Assembly (NCBI GenBank): GCA_039030335.1
Contig: JBCCEJ010000107.1
Location: 1-13,856, forward strand
Reading direction: 5' to 3'
DNA length: 13,856 bases
From: JBCCEJ01 sp039030335
GTDB lineage: Bacteria > Pseudomonadota > Gammaproteobacteria > HK1
Shown here: positions 6,572-13,856 of the stretch, one piece after another
How positions within the stretch are numbered: the first letter of the stretch is position 1
Layout of the letters: every line of letters begins with the position of its first letter
Program-made: the position numbers and the translations under genes
Notes under the pieces: model-generated
Told to the model about the DNA's origin: nothing
Database searches by the model: none
The model's input: the letters and a program-made list of their open reading frames with translations, nothing else

Positions 6572-7735
6572 TCAAAACCCGTCGCGCAGGCGGGCCACAA
6601 GTTTCTCCAGCACCGCGTCGCAACGCTTCATCTGTTCATCAGAAACGAACTCGTCGGGCTTGTGGCCCTGAGCCATAGAACCGGGTCCGCACACCACGAC
6701 AGGCAGACCGAGCCGCGCCGAAAACAAGCCGCCTTCGGTACCAAACGCGACCTTGTGGGTCTTGTTGACACCGGTCAGCGCGCGCATGAAATCGACAATT
6801 TCCGCATCCGGGGGCGTGGCCAGGCCCGGGTAGCTGTTGACCTGTTCGATCTCCACAGCCGCCTCCGGAAACGTCTCGCGCAATGAGTGCAGTCGCGCTG
6901 CGCTCACCGCTTCCAACCGAGCCAGGATCGCATCAGGATCGTCCGAAGCGACATTGCGAATCTCAAAGTCCGCGGCTGCGCTATTGGGAACGATGTTGAG
7001 CGCCGTGCCACCGCCCAACGTCCCGACGTGCACGGTCGTATAGGGAACGTCGTAGTCGCCATCGCGGGGACCATGGCATTCGAGTTCAAGTTGCAGTGAC
7101 CGCAGGTCCTGAACGAAATCGGCCGCCAGATGCAACGCGTTCAGACCGGTTGGTGCGAGTGCAGAGTGCGCTTCGCGCCCCCGAAACCGGGCTCGCAGGG
7201 CAACTTTTCCCTTGTGGCCAGTCGCAATACCCATCCCGGTCGGCTCGCCAACAATACAAAAACGGGGACGGTATGGGGCTGTCGCCAGCATGTCTATCAG
7301 GCTGCGTACGCCCACGCACCCTATTTCCTCGTCAAACGACAGGGCCAGGTGCAACGGGGCACGTAACGGCTGACTCGCGGCCTGCTCAACGCATGCTACC
7401 GCCGCTGCGACGAATCCCTTCATATCCGCCGTGCCCCGCCCGTAGTGGCGACCGTCACGGCTGGTTAACGCAAACGGTGGCACCGTCCACGCCTGTCCCT
7501 CAACTGGCACCACGTCGGTATGACCAGACAGCATTACCCCGCCGTCTGTGTGCGGGCCAACGCTCGCGAAAAGGTTCGCACGCGTGCCATCGGCGGCGGG
7601 TATCACCACCGTACGCGCACCGCTCGCTTCCAAACGTGCACGTACCATTTCGATCAGCGCCAGATTCGGCGTGCGGCTGACGGTAGGGAACGCCACCAGC
7701 CGGGCAAGGAGTTCTACCGACGCGCCTGGAATCAC
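6572..7735 (-). CDS. argE: ArgE/DapE-type M20 metallodeacylase (acetylornithine deacetylase-like)
   Basis: The product is 387 residues, the normal length. Zinc and catalytic residues are in place: H72 and D74 in SGHTDVVPV, bridging D104 in GRGTADMKGF, catalytic E136 and ligand E137 in SFDEEIGCVG, E164 in VGEPTGM, H190 of the dimerisation domain in GREAHSA, and H358 in AQGHKPDEF. These support an M20 deacylase closest in pattern to acetylornithine deacetylase, which releases ornithine from N-acetylornithine in arginine synthesis. Substrate is inferred: related enzymes act on other N-acyl amino acids, and no other arg gene is in the window. It starts with GTG at 7735, overlapping the kinase stop by GTGA (7732-7735), so it is probably translationally coupled to the kinase and co-transcribed with it. 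It has no independent strong Shine-Dalgarno that I can see. Confidence 0.85.
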   Translation of the reverse strand: MIPGASVELLARLVAFPTVSRTPNLALIEMVRARLEASGARTVVIPAADGTRANLFASVGPHTDGGVMLSGHTDVVPVEGQAWTVPPFALTSRDGRHYGRGTADMKGFVAAAVACVEQAASQPLRAPLHLALSFDEEIGCVGVRSLIDMLATAPYRPRFCIVGEPTGMGIATGHKGKVALRARFRGREAHSALAPTGLNALHLAADFVQDLRSLQLELECHGPRDGDYDVPYTTVHVGTLGGGTALNIVPNSAAADFEIRNVASDDPDAILARLEAVSAARLHSLRETFPEAAVEIEQVNSYPGLATPPDAEIVDFMRALTGVNKTHKVAFGTEGGLFSARLGLPVVVCGPGSMAQGHKPDEFVSDEQMKRCDAVLEKLVARLRDGF

Positions 7736-9708
7736 AGTGCGGTTTTCCCGCGTGCGTGGCGCGCTTCCACCAGTCGCCTGACAGCGGCCGACAGTACATC
7801 CAGATCAACCGGTTTGCGCAGGAACGTAAATCGCGGGTCAGCCAGATACTCGGCGACACGTGGAGGCTCTTCGAAGCCGCTGCAGAGAATGATCGGCAAA
7901 TCCTCACGGATCTCTCGCACCGACTCGATGAGGTCGATGCCGCTCGAACCCGGCAGAGTCTGGTCCGTCAGGATCAGGTCAGCCGCCAGCGGATCGGCGT
8001 AAAAGCACTCCAGGACCTCGCTGACGTTACTGAATGTCTGGACGCGCGCACCCTCGCGCACGAGCACGGCCCGAAACAGTTCCAGAATCGCGGGCTCATC
8101 ATCCAGGACCCAAACGCTACCGATCGCTGCCCTCGCAACCGGCGGACCGTCGTCCAGTTGCTCCGCCTTGACAGGCTCATCGAGAGACGGACGAACCTGC
8201 TCGTGTGGCAACAGATCGGCCGGCGTGAACGACCGAATTCGGTCGATGAGTGGCAGGCATAGCTGCATCTTGAGACCGCCGAGGTCTGACCTGAGCGCGA
8301 CGATATGGCCACCGGTCTGATGGGCGATGCCATGTACCACCGACAGCCCCATGCCGCTGCCTTCCCCAACGTCACGGGTCGAATAGAAAGGTTCAAACAT
8401 GCGCAGAATTTCATCCGCATCGCGGCCGGCACCGTCATCTTCGACGCTGACCACGGCAAACTCTCCCGAGAACGCCTGTCCGCAACTCGAACAGTGCCCT
8501 TCGACTGCTTCCCGACTGGCTTTGGCACGCACGCGGCCCTGCCCGTTCACAGCCTGCGCAGCGTTCAGGCAGAGATTCATCACCACCTGATCAAACTGAT
8601 TCGGATTCATCAGGACTGAAGCCCCGCTATCTTCGACGTCCCAGCGCAATTCAACACTCGAGGGCAGCATCGCGCGCACGAACTCAAGCGATCGCTCGAA
8701 CTCCGGAGCCAACGCCAGCGTCTCCAGTTGCGCGTCGGAGCCGCGCGCAAACACGAGAATCTGACCAACCAGGTCCCGGGCTCTTTTACCGGCCGTTTGA
8801 ATCTGGGATACGAAGCCGAGCATCTGCGTATTCCCATCACGCCGGGCGCTTCGCTCGGCCAGTTCCGCGAAGCCGAGCATGGGGCTCAACATATTGTTCA
8901 GGTCGTGCGCCAGCCCGCCGGTGAGTTCGCCGATGGCCTGCATCTTCTGGTTTTGGATAAGCTGGCGCTGCAACGCTTCGCGCTCCGCCTCGACCCGACG
9001 GATTCTCGTGATGTCAACGACCTCGCGTTGCAGGGCCTCCTCGCCTTCCCAACGGATTACATGCGTCGACACCAGCAGTGTGATGCATTTGTCATCCGGC
9101 CTCGTCAGTGTCATTTCCCGCGGTCCGGCCCCGGTTGTGGTCATCCGATCCGGCGCTACGTTGAACCAGGTAGGCATCCCGAGCATCTGTTGCGGGCTAC
9201 CGAAACCCAACAGCTTCGCAAGCGCCAGGTTTGCGAACACGATACGCCCATGAGCTTCCACCGATACCCCGTTGCGCGAGTCGAACACCAGTCGGCGGTA
9301 GCGTTCCTCACTCTCTTTCAGCGCGGTTTCCGCCTGCACGCGCTGCGTCTGGTCGGTCAGGATTCCGTAGCGAACTTTGCGTCCGCCCCAGACGATGAAC
9401 CGCGCGACGACGTCGACGATCACTTCACGACCGTCTTTACCGATCAGTGTCGCCTTTGAACCAGGGCCAACAGATCCAGCCCCGAGGCGAAGCCGGAACG
9501 CGTCGCGTTGGTCGGGATGCACGAGTGCACTGAACTGTCCAACTGCCATCAGCGCTGCCACTGACTCGTACGCCAGCAGTTCGGCGAAGGCTGCATTGAC
9601 GAACAACAGCACGTCGCGGTCGCGCACGTACATCGGATAAGGAGAGCGCTCAACCAGTTCGCTGACGTCCCAGTCGCCGCGACTCCCTGACGCGCCAGAA
9701 TCCGTCAT
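7732..9708 (-). CDS. hybrid sensor histidine kinase (PAS-PAS-HisKA-HATPase-REC), soluble
   Basis: The product is 658 residues from ATG 9708, preceded by AGGTGA. A PAS domain spans about 15-120 and a second about 130-240. A dimerisation helix holds the H-box GGLAHDLNNMLSP with phosphorylatable H268; the ATPase domain shows N-box N382 (NLCLNAAQAV), G1 box DDGAG, and FEPFYSTRDVGEGSGMGLS with the G2 box. The C-terminal receiver (about 530-650) has acidic D536/D537, phosphoacceptor D582 in LTDQTLPG, S610 and K632. No transmembrane segment is seen, so it should sense a cytoplasmic signal and phosphorylate its own receiver. No DNA-binding output or phosphotransfer domain is present; the partner must lie elsewhere. 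A CSSCG motif (406-410) sits between the N and G1 boxes. The frame stays open upstream to 9957, but that part has no domain. The stop overlaps the M20 gene start. Confidence 0.9.
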   Translation of the reverse strand: MTDSGASGSRGDWDVSELVERSPYPMYVRDRDVLLFVNAAFAELLAYESVAALMAVGQFSALVHPDQRDAFRLRLGAGSVGPGSKATLIGKDGREVIVDVVARFIVWGGRKVRYGILTDQTQRVQAETALKESEERYRRLVFDSRNGVSVEAHGRIVFANLALAKLLGFGSPQQMLGMPTWFNVAPDRMTTTGAGPREMTLTRPDDKCITLLVSTHVIRWEGEEALQREVVDITRIRRVEAEREALQRQLIQNQKMQAIGELTGGLAHDLNNMLSPMLGFAELAERSARRDGNTQMLGFVSQIQTAGKRARDLVGQILVFARGSDAQLETLALAPEFERSLEFVRAMLPSSVELRWDVEDSGASVLMNPNQFDQVVMNLCLNAAQAVNGQGRVRAKASREAVEGHCSSCGQAFSGEFAVVSVEDDGAGRDADEILRMFEPFYSTRDVGEGSGMGLSVVHGIAHQTGGHIVALRSDLGGLKMQLCLPLIDRIRSFTPADLLPHEQVRPSLDEPVKAEQLDDGPPVARAAIGSVWVLDDEPAILELFRAVLVREGARVQTFSNVSEVLECFYADPLAADLILTDQTLPGSSGIDLIESVREIREDLPIILCSGFEEPPRVAEYLADPRFTFLRKPVDLDVLSAAVRRLVEARHARGKTAL

Positions 9709-10221
9709 TGGACTTGTCACCTGTCCCTCATCCGCGTTGGCATGGGTCTCGTCGTCTCGACCCGGTAGATACGGGTGGTGAAAACTGCCTGGAGGCACAT
9801 CGCAACCGCCATCGGACGCCCGCAAGCGAAACGTCACTCTCAGCGCCCCAGGGCTCGATCTGTGGTGATCAGCGGCTCCGGGGTAGAGTCTGCGACATCT
9901 CGCGGTCGTCGTCACGATACTGACGGCCGACACCGCCATTTCTTCATCGGCGGGCATTGACCGCGGCGCGCAGTCTGTTGTGGTTGCTCAGTTAGCCGGC
10001 TGACGCCGCGGCCCCAGATGGCCCGGCCGGTAGTTCACAGCTGTCGATCCTGATGTGGTGGCCGGCCCGCAGCCATACGTAGGGAAGTGCGCGCGACGCC
10101 ACGCGCGGGTTCGGACCGGTCAACTACGGTTGAATCCAGGCTCGGATGACGGCTCCAGGTCACGCCAACACGGCGCAAAGGCGACAGGCGTTCAGGTGTC
10201 GGCAGAAGGAGCAAAGACGAA
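9709..10221. other. 513-bp stretch without a convincing gene
   Basis: This is the leader of the kinase gene and the region downstream of the tRNA. Minus-strand bases 9709-9957 continue the kinase frame for 83 codons, but the translation is of low domain character (for example HHRSSPGALR) and is more likely untranslated leader. A small inverted repeat ACCCG/CGGGT with 7-nt spacing lies at 9760-9776, roughly 50-70 nt upstream of the chosen kinase start. I see no good -35/-10 pair. From 9958 to 10221 there are GC-rich partial palindromes only. Plus-strand frames entering the tRNA are antisense artefacts. Confidence 0.6.
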
Positions 10222-10298
10222 TGGCGCCCCGAAGAGGATTCGAACCTCTGACCTACCGCTTAGGAGGCGGTCGCTCTATCCTGCTGAGCTACCGGGGC
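10222..10298 (-). tRNA. tRNA-Arg (anticodon CCU), CCA encoded
   Basis: The reverse strand folds into a complete 77-nt cloverleaf. The acceptor stem GCCCCGG pairs with TCGGGGC (one G-U at 7-66). The D-stem is GCTC/GAGC around AGCAGGATA, the anticodon stem ACCGC/GCGGT encloses loop CTCCTAA with anticodon CCT, the variable region is AGGTC, and the T-stem AGAGG/CCTCT holds TTCGAAT. Discriminator G73 is followed by an encoded CCA (10222-10224). It reads AGG arginine codons. It lies 120 nt downstream of the mrfB-like gene in the same direction; I see no clear promoter of its own. Confidence 0.96.
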
Positions 10299-10320
10299 AT
10301 CGCTGCGAGACGGTACCACA

Positions 10321-10355
10321 GCGCCCGTCAGCCGTCCCGCGCGGCGCACGGGCGC
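10321..10355. repeat. long two-part hairpin between the mrfB-like gene and tRNA-Arg
   Basis: GCGCCCGT (10321-10328) pairs exactly with ACGGGCGC (10348-10355). Inside, after a 2x2 internal loop, GCCG (10331-10334) pairs with CGGC (10342-10345) around a 7-nt loop. The 12-pair structure sits about 64 nt after the mrfB stop and 22 nt before the tRNA 5' end on the minus strand. It may end the mrf transcript or mark a processing point in a joint transcript. It lacks a T-tract, so it is not a classical intrinsic terminator. Confidence 0.45.
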
Positions 10356-10418
10356 AGCATCGTCTGGTCGGTTGAGGCAGCCCTCACTCCTGAGCTGGCC
10401 GCCGATTCCGTCCAAGCT

Positions 10419-11738
10419 TCAGGATTGCCCGGCAACGTCGGATTTTCCGGCGGCCGTGAGCTTGTGCAAAAGTCGCTCGCGACGATGCAGATGGCCGCGA
10501 TCAGGCCCGGTCCTTGCGATCAGACGATCGGTAAATTCCAGCGCCGTGCGGAAATCGCGCTGCTGATGCTCGTGGTACTTGGCCAGGTGCTCCAGCGCAT
10601 CGACGTGCTCCAGGGTAACCAGCCATTCCCACTGGCTGGTTGCGATATCCCATCGCCCGGCGCGGCGTGCCAGCCGGGCCAGCTCATAAGCCTCAGCCAC
10701 ATCCAGCCTCGGACGGGCCGCGAGCAGTCGCTCAAGGCGCGTCAGTTCGTCGCAGCCCATGTGCGCGAACGTGCTGATAAGCCGGGCCCCGAAACTCTCT
10801 GGTTCAACGAATACGTGATGCAGGCGTTCGACCAGCGCGGCCAGCCCAACGAGATCCTGACGATTATGCTCCAGCACCGGGGCTATCGACGTCGCACGGC
10901 CGTAGCGCATCCAGTCGAACCACACCGACGGGATCTGTTCGCCCGGAATGTCGTCCTGGCGCGTGAACCCGAGCAGTTTCCGTTCCGCCGTCTGCAGCCG
11001 GCAATTATCCCAGCGACCGTTGAAGGCTTTGCGAACGAGGCCAAGCAGGTCGACGTGATGCAGCCTGTCGAGGCCGGAATGCAGACGTTTTAGCAGCATG
11101 CGGGTCTGAACCAACGGCACATCGAATGACTTGCCGTTATAGGTCAACAACCAGTCATCCGGGCATACGCACGCCAACAGGGCGGCCAGCATGGGTTCCT
11201 CACCTTCGAAGCGGGTCAGAAACCACTGATGTAGTGTCGCGCCTCGGGAGTCGCATACCAGCGCGCCGATCAGAAATGGCAGCGTGCCCGTACCGCCCGC
11301 CAGGCCGGTCGTCTCGGTATCGAGGACAACCAGCCGTGGGGGTGGCGCTACAGGCCCGCCGGATACGGCTGCCAGGTGTCGGAGGACACTGCGATCGACA
11401 CTGCCATGACCGAAGGCCAGAGGAAACGGGTAGCAGCGCTCAACGTGCAGTACACCCGGCGCCATCATCTGCGCACCGAGCCGTTCAGCCAGTTCGGCCT
11501 CTGTCGTAACCGGTTCTGACGCGCATGACGCCGGCCGGCCGATCGAACTAAGCCTGCGCAAACGCTCCAGCCTGTTTTCCAGCTCAGCTGTCGGACGTGC
11601 TGTATGAACATCACGGGGCACCGGGCGAAGCGATCCCGATTCGGTGTCGTCATCAACTGATGGCGCTCGCGTACGCGGCGAGAGTGAAGTCGCGCCCGCC
11701 TGCTCTCGCATCGCCTTCAGTCGGTCACGTAATCCCAT
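10419..11738 (-). CDS. mrfB: MrfB/YprB-like DEDDh exonuclease with helical repeat tail
   Basis: The product is 439 residues. After a low-complexity N-terminus, a ribonuclease H-like exonuclease domain spans about 135-310: D140 and E142 in VLDTETTG (Exo I), D206 in LTYNGKSFDVPLV (Exo II), and H291/D295 in HNRQDLVGL (Exo III), a DEDDh set. Residues about 320-430 are helical and repeat-like (YELARLARRAGRWDIATSQWEW), consistent with TPR-type repeats. In Bacillus subtilis the equivalent YprB (MrfB) works with helicase YprA (MrfA) to repair mitomycin C adducts and crosslinks independently of nucleotide excision repair. Here the gene lies 14 nt behind the mrfA-like gene, matching that operon order. 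The start MGLRDRLKAM fits the family, although GGAAG directly abuts the ATG, so the ribosome binding site is poorly spaced. The gene symbol is by homology to the B. subtilis pair. Confidence 0.85.
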   Translation of the reverse strand: MGLRDRLKAMREQAGATSLSPRTRAPSVDDDTESGSLRPVPRDVHTARPTAELENRLERLRRLSSIGRPASCASEPVTTEAELAERLGAQMMAPGVLHVERCYPFPLAFGHGSVDRSVLRHLAAVSGGPVAPPPRLVVLDTETTGLAGGTGTLPFLIGALVCDSRGATLHQWFLTRFEGEEPMLAALLACVCPDDWLLTYNGKSFDVPLVQTRMLLKRLHSGLDRLHHVDLLGLVRKAFNGRWDNCRLQTAERKLLGFTRQDDIPGEQIPSVWFDWMRYGRATSIAPVLEHNRQDLVGLAALVERLHHVFVEPESFGARLISTFAHMGCDELTRLERLLAARPRLDVAEAYELARLARRAGRWDIATSQWEWLVTLEHVDALEHLAKYHEHQQRDFRTALEFTDRLIARTGPDRGHLHRRERLLHKLTAAGKSDVAGQS

Positions 11739-11752
11739 CTTCCGAACCGGAT

Positions 11753-13856
11753 TCAGTGCAGCACGGCAGAATCGGCTGACGTACGCAACGTCACATCGGC
11801 GCGATCGAGTACGGTATCGTCACCAAGCAGTAAGCGCAGCACGGTCCGGGCATGGCGTTTCGGGCCGCCGCGACCCTCGTCGCTCTGCAACACCGGCCCC
11901 ACGCACGCCGGGCAGCCGAGTTCGCAGCTACAGTCGCTGATGAGACCCAAGGCGTCCTGCACGAGGCGGCTGCGCACGGCGAACAGCGGCTCGCTGAGCC
12001 CCATGCCGCCAGGAAAGTTGTCGTACAAGAATACGGTTGGCTCGAACTGCTGCAGACTGGCCGCGGCTGCCTGCGGCGCTGCGCGAGGTGACGAGCGCTG
12101 CCGGTCTGTGGCATCGACCGCCGCGTGCCACTCGCCTTCGCCCATCCCGACGGCGCGACCGAGGTCCGGCAACTCTGCCATACAGTTGAGAGCTGCGACG
12201 TTGTGAAGCGCATAGGCGGCACCGTTGAAACCGTCCAGCGCAGCGCTGACCTCGGCGAACGCCCGCCGTAGCAATCCCGGTCGGAGCCGCCACCAAATCG
12301 CCGTTGTGTGCATTTCGTAGTCAGGCAGGTCGACATCGCCGTAGCCGATATTCTCATGCGTGTAATAGCGGATTTTCTTGTATCCGCTCACGCGACGAAC
12401 GACGTGCACCTCACCGTGCGAAGCTTGCGCGAGCGAATTCGCATCCGAGCTGAAGTCGTCCAGGATTTTGAGCCGTGTGTAGTCGATAGACTCCGTGTAG
12501 TAATCGGCGCGCGTTTGCCGGACAAAGGCTTTGCGACCTTCCCAATCGAGCGTCTCCACCTGCCATGGACGCGACTGAACGAGATAGATCGCTCCTTCGT
12601 AGAGCGTCATGGCCGCGCCTGAATAGTCGACCTCGGCGATCACCTTCTTCTGACCATCGGTAATGTCGATCACAACAAAATTCCCGTCCGCGACGCTGCG
12701 CAGACTGACGGAATTGGCTGGATAGCTATCCGTCATCCAATGCCAGCGGCCGTTCTCTTGGTGCAGCACCTGTTCATCGCGAAGATAGGTGAGAAACTCG
12801 GCCGGGTCGGCCCGTCCAAGCTGCTCACCGTCGTTGAACGGCAGTTCAAATGCAGCACAGCGGATGTGTTCCAGCAGGATGAGCTCCTGATCCGGCTCAA
12901 CGCGGGCGTGCTCCGGACTCGCGTCAGCGAAGAAAGCCGGATTTCGAACGACGTACTGATCGAGCGCTTCACTGGATGCGACGAGTACACCAAGCGCATT
13001 GCGCTGACGCCGGCCGGCACGACCAAGCCGCTGCCAGGTGCCGGCGATGGTGCCCGGGTAGCCGTTCAGTACGCAGACGTCCAGGGCCCCGATATCGACC
13101 CCGAGTTCGAGCGCGGAGGTGGATACGACGCAATCGATATTGCCGGCGCGCAGCTCGCGCTCGGTATCACGCCGCTGGTTCGGCAGGTAACCGCCGCGGT
13201 ATGCACGCACGCGCGAGCGGTGTTTGTGGTCGGCATCGAAGGCGTCTTTCAGGTACTTGGTAAGCACCTCGACCATTGTGCGGGTCTTGGCGAATACGAT
13301 CGCCCGGGCGCCGCTGCGCACTGCAGTACGCGCGATGCGCGACGTTTGCGATCGCGCAGAGGCGCGGATCCCGAGATCCGGATTCACGACCGGCGGGTTC
13401 CACAACAGCAGCGTGCGCGGCCCGCGCGGCGCTCCGCTGCGCGTAACCGGCACGACAACCCGTTCGGTGAGGCGGCTCGCTAGTTCTCCCGGGTTGCCGA
13501 TGGTCGCACTGCAAAGTATGAAGCGGAGCTCAGAGCCATAAAACCGCGCGATACGTTTGAGGCGTCTGATGACATTCGCGACGTGCGCTCCGAACACGCC
13601 GCGGTAGATGTGGGTTTCGTCGATCACCACATAACGCAGCGCCTCGAAGAACCGGGCCCAACGCGTGTGATGCGGCAGAATGCCCTGATGCAGCATGTCG
13701 GGATTCGTAACGACAATATCCCCGTGCTTGCGCACAGCGCGCCGGGCATCACCGGGCGTATCGCCGTCGAAGGTGAAAACACGAACACCGAGTTCGGCTG
13801 CCCGGTTGAGCTCGAGCAACTCCGCGACCTGGTCTTGAGACAAAGCCTTGGTCGGA
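11753..13856 (-). CDS. mrfA: MrfA/YprA-like DEAD/DEAH helicase with C-terminal four-Cys motif (N-terminus beyond right edge)
   Basis: At least 701 codons are present and the frame runs off the right edge, so motif I (Walker A) is missing. Visible in order are motif Ia PTKALSQDQ, TNPDM, motif II DETH (about 13610-13621), motif III CSATIGNP, a second RecA domain with FAKTRTMVEVL, motif V STSALELGVDIG, and motif VI QRLGRAGRRQ. A long C-terminal region follows, with the cluster CSCELGCPAC near the end, the likely zinc site of the DUF1998-type domain found in MrfA. The enzyme should be an ATP-driven 3'-5' DNA translocase/helicase partnering the exonuclease encoded 14 nt downstream. There is no break or frameshift in the visible part. 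The TTG at 13843 lies inside motif Ia and is not the start. Confidence 0.9.
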   Translation of the reverse strand, partial: PTKALSQDQVAELLELNRAAELGVRVFTFDGDTPGDARRAVRKHGDIVVTNPDMLHQGILPHHTRWARFFEALRYVVIDETHIYRGVFGAHVANVIRRLKRIARFYGSELRFILCSATIGNPGELASRLTERVVVPVTRSGAPRGPRTLLLWNPPVVNPDLGIRASARSQTSRIARTAVRSGARAIVFAKTRTMVEVLTKYLKDAFDADHKHRSRVRAYRGGYLPNQRRDTERELRAGNIDCVVSTSALELGVDIGALDVCVLNGYPGTIAGTWQRLGRAGRRQRNALGVLVASSEALDQYVVRNPAFFADASPEHARVEPDQELILLEHIRCAAFELPFNDGEQLGRADPAEFLTYLRDEQVLHQENGRWHWMTDSYPANSVSLRSVADGNFVVIDITDGQKKVIAEVDYSGAAMTLYEGAIYLVQSRPWQVETLDWEGRKAFVRQTRADYYTESIDYTRLKILDDFSSDANSLAQASHGEVHVVRRVSGYKKIRYYTHENIGYGDVDLPDYEMHTTAIWWRLRPGLLRRAFAEVSAALDGFNGAAYALHNVAALNCMAELPDLGRAVGMGEGEWHAAVDATDRQRSSPRAAPQAAAASLQQFEPTVFLYDNFPGGMGLSEPLFAVRSRLVQDALGLISDCSCELGCPACVGPVLQSDEGRGGPKRHARTVLRLLLGDDTVLDRADVTLRTSADSAVLH

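Noticed and set aside
8728..9459. 243-codon plus-strand frame
   Set aside because: It is antisense to the histidine kinase, whose domains are all recognisable.
9709..9957. N-terminal extension of the histidine kinase
   Set aside because: The 83 extra codons carry no domain, and ATG 9708 has a better ribosome binding site directly before the first PAS domain.
10222..10298. tRNA-Arg as an attachment site for an integrated element
   Set aside because: No integrase, no direct repeat of the tRNA 3' end and no mobile genes are present in the window.
10055..10375. Plus-strand frame with a RIRTSDLPLRRRSLYPAELPG-like peptide
   Set aside because: This peptide is the antisense translation of tRNA-Arg, a well-known source of false protein annotations.
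10146..11093. 315-codon plus-strand frame
   Set aside because: It starts across the tRNA and then runs antisense to the mrfB-like gene; no domain is recognisable.
12740..13483. 247-codon plus-strand frame
   Set aside because: It is antisense to the helicase gene with its motifs V and VI in the real frame.

Overview
This is a GC-rich (roughly 60-65 % by eye) bacterial chromosomal segment. The gene set (GlgB, DUF2288, an Mrf-type helicase/nuclease pair, a PAS hybrid histidine kinase, Shine-Dalgarno-led genes with some GTG starts) suggests a proteobacterium, most likely a gammaproteobacterium. No 16S or other phylogenetic marker is present, so this is an inference. There are no insertion sequences, phage genes, CRISPR arrays or rRNA. 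The one RNA gene is a tRNA-Arg(CCU).

Layout. 1-300 (-): start of a glycogen branching enzyme gene running off the left edge. 353-1258 (+): a full-length Nmad3 (nucleotide modification associated domain 3) protein, divergent from glgB. 1287-1646 (-): a small exported Cys-containing protein of unknown function. 1787-2578 (+): a Sir2-family NAD-dependent deacylase; an AT-rich stretch between these two divergent genes probably holds their promoters. 2617-3804 (-): a mandelate racemase/muconate lactonizing-type enolase-superfamily enzyme, preceded in the same direction by a DUF2288 gene (3864-4220). 4382-6524 (+): RidA-like protein, a phytanoyl-CoA dioxygenase-like gene broken by one in-frame TAA, and a DUF1028 protein. 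6572-9708 (-): a PAS/PAS/HisKA/HATPase/REC hybrid kinase whose stop overlaps the GTG start of an ArgE-like M20 deacylase. 10222-10298 (-): tRNA-Arg(CCU). 10419-13856 (-): mrfB-like DEDDh exonuclease behind the C-terminal part of an mrfA-like helicase that runs off the right edge.

How the genes may work together. The MrfA/MrfB-like pair is the clearest functional unit: in Bacillus subtilis the homologous pair (YprA/YprB) repairs mitomycin C damage. The enolase-superfamily enzyme, RidA-like protein, PhyH-like dioxygenase, DUF1028 protein and M20 deacylase together look like a small-molecule catabolic or detoxification neighbourhood, but no pathway can be named from sequence alone.

The points most worth a second look are the single-codon break in the PhyH gene, the stand-alone chromosomal Nmad3 gene, the RidA-like protein lacking the usual active-site Arg, a 10-bp perfect inverted repeat just upstream of it, and the kinase/deacylase overlap. 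I do not see a convincing new multi-gene system. Nmad3 is the component closest to poorly characterised biology.
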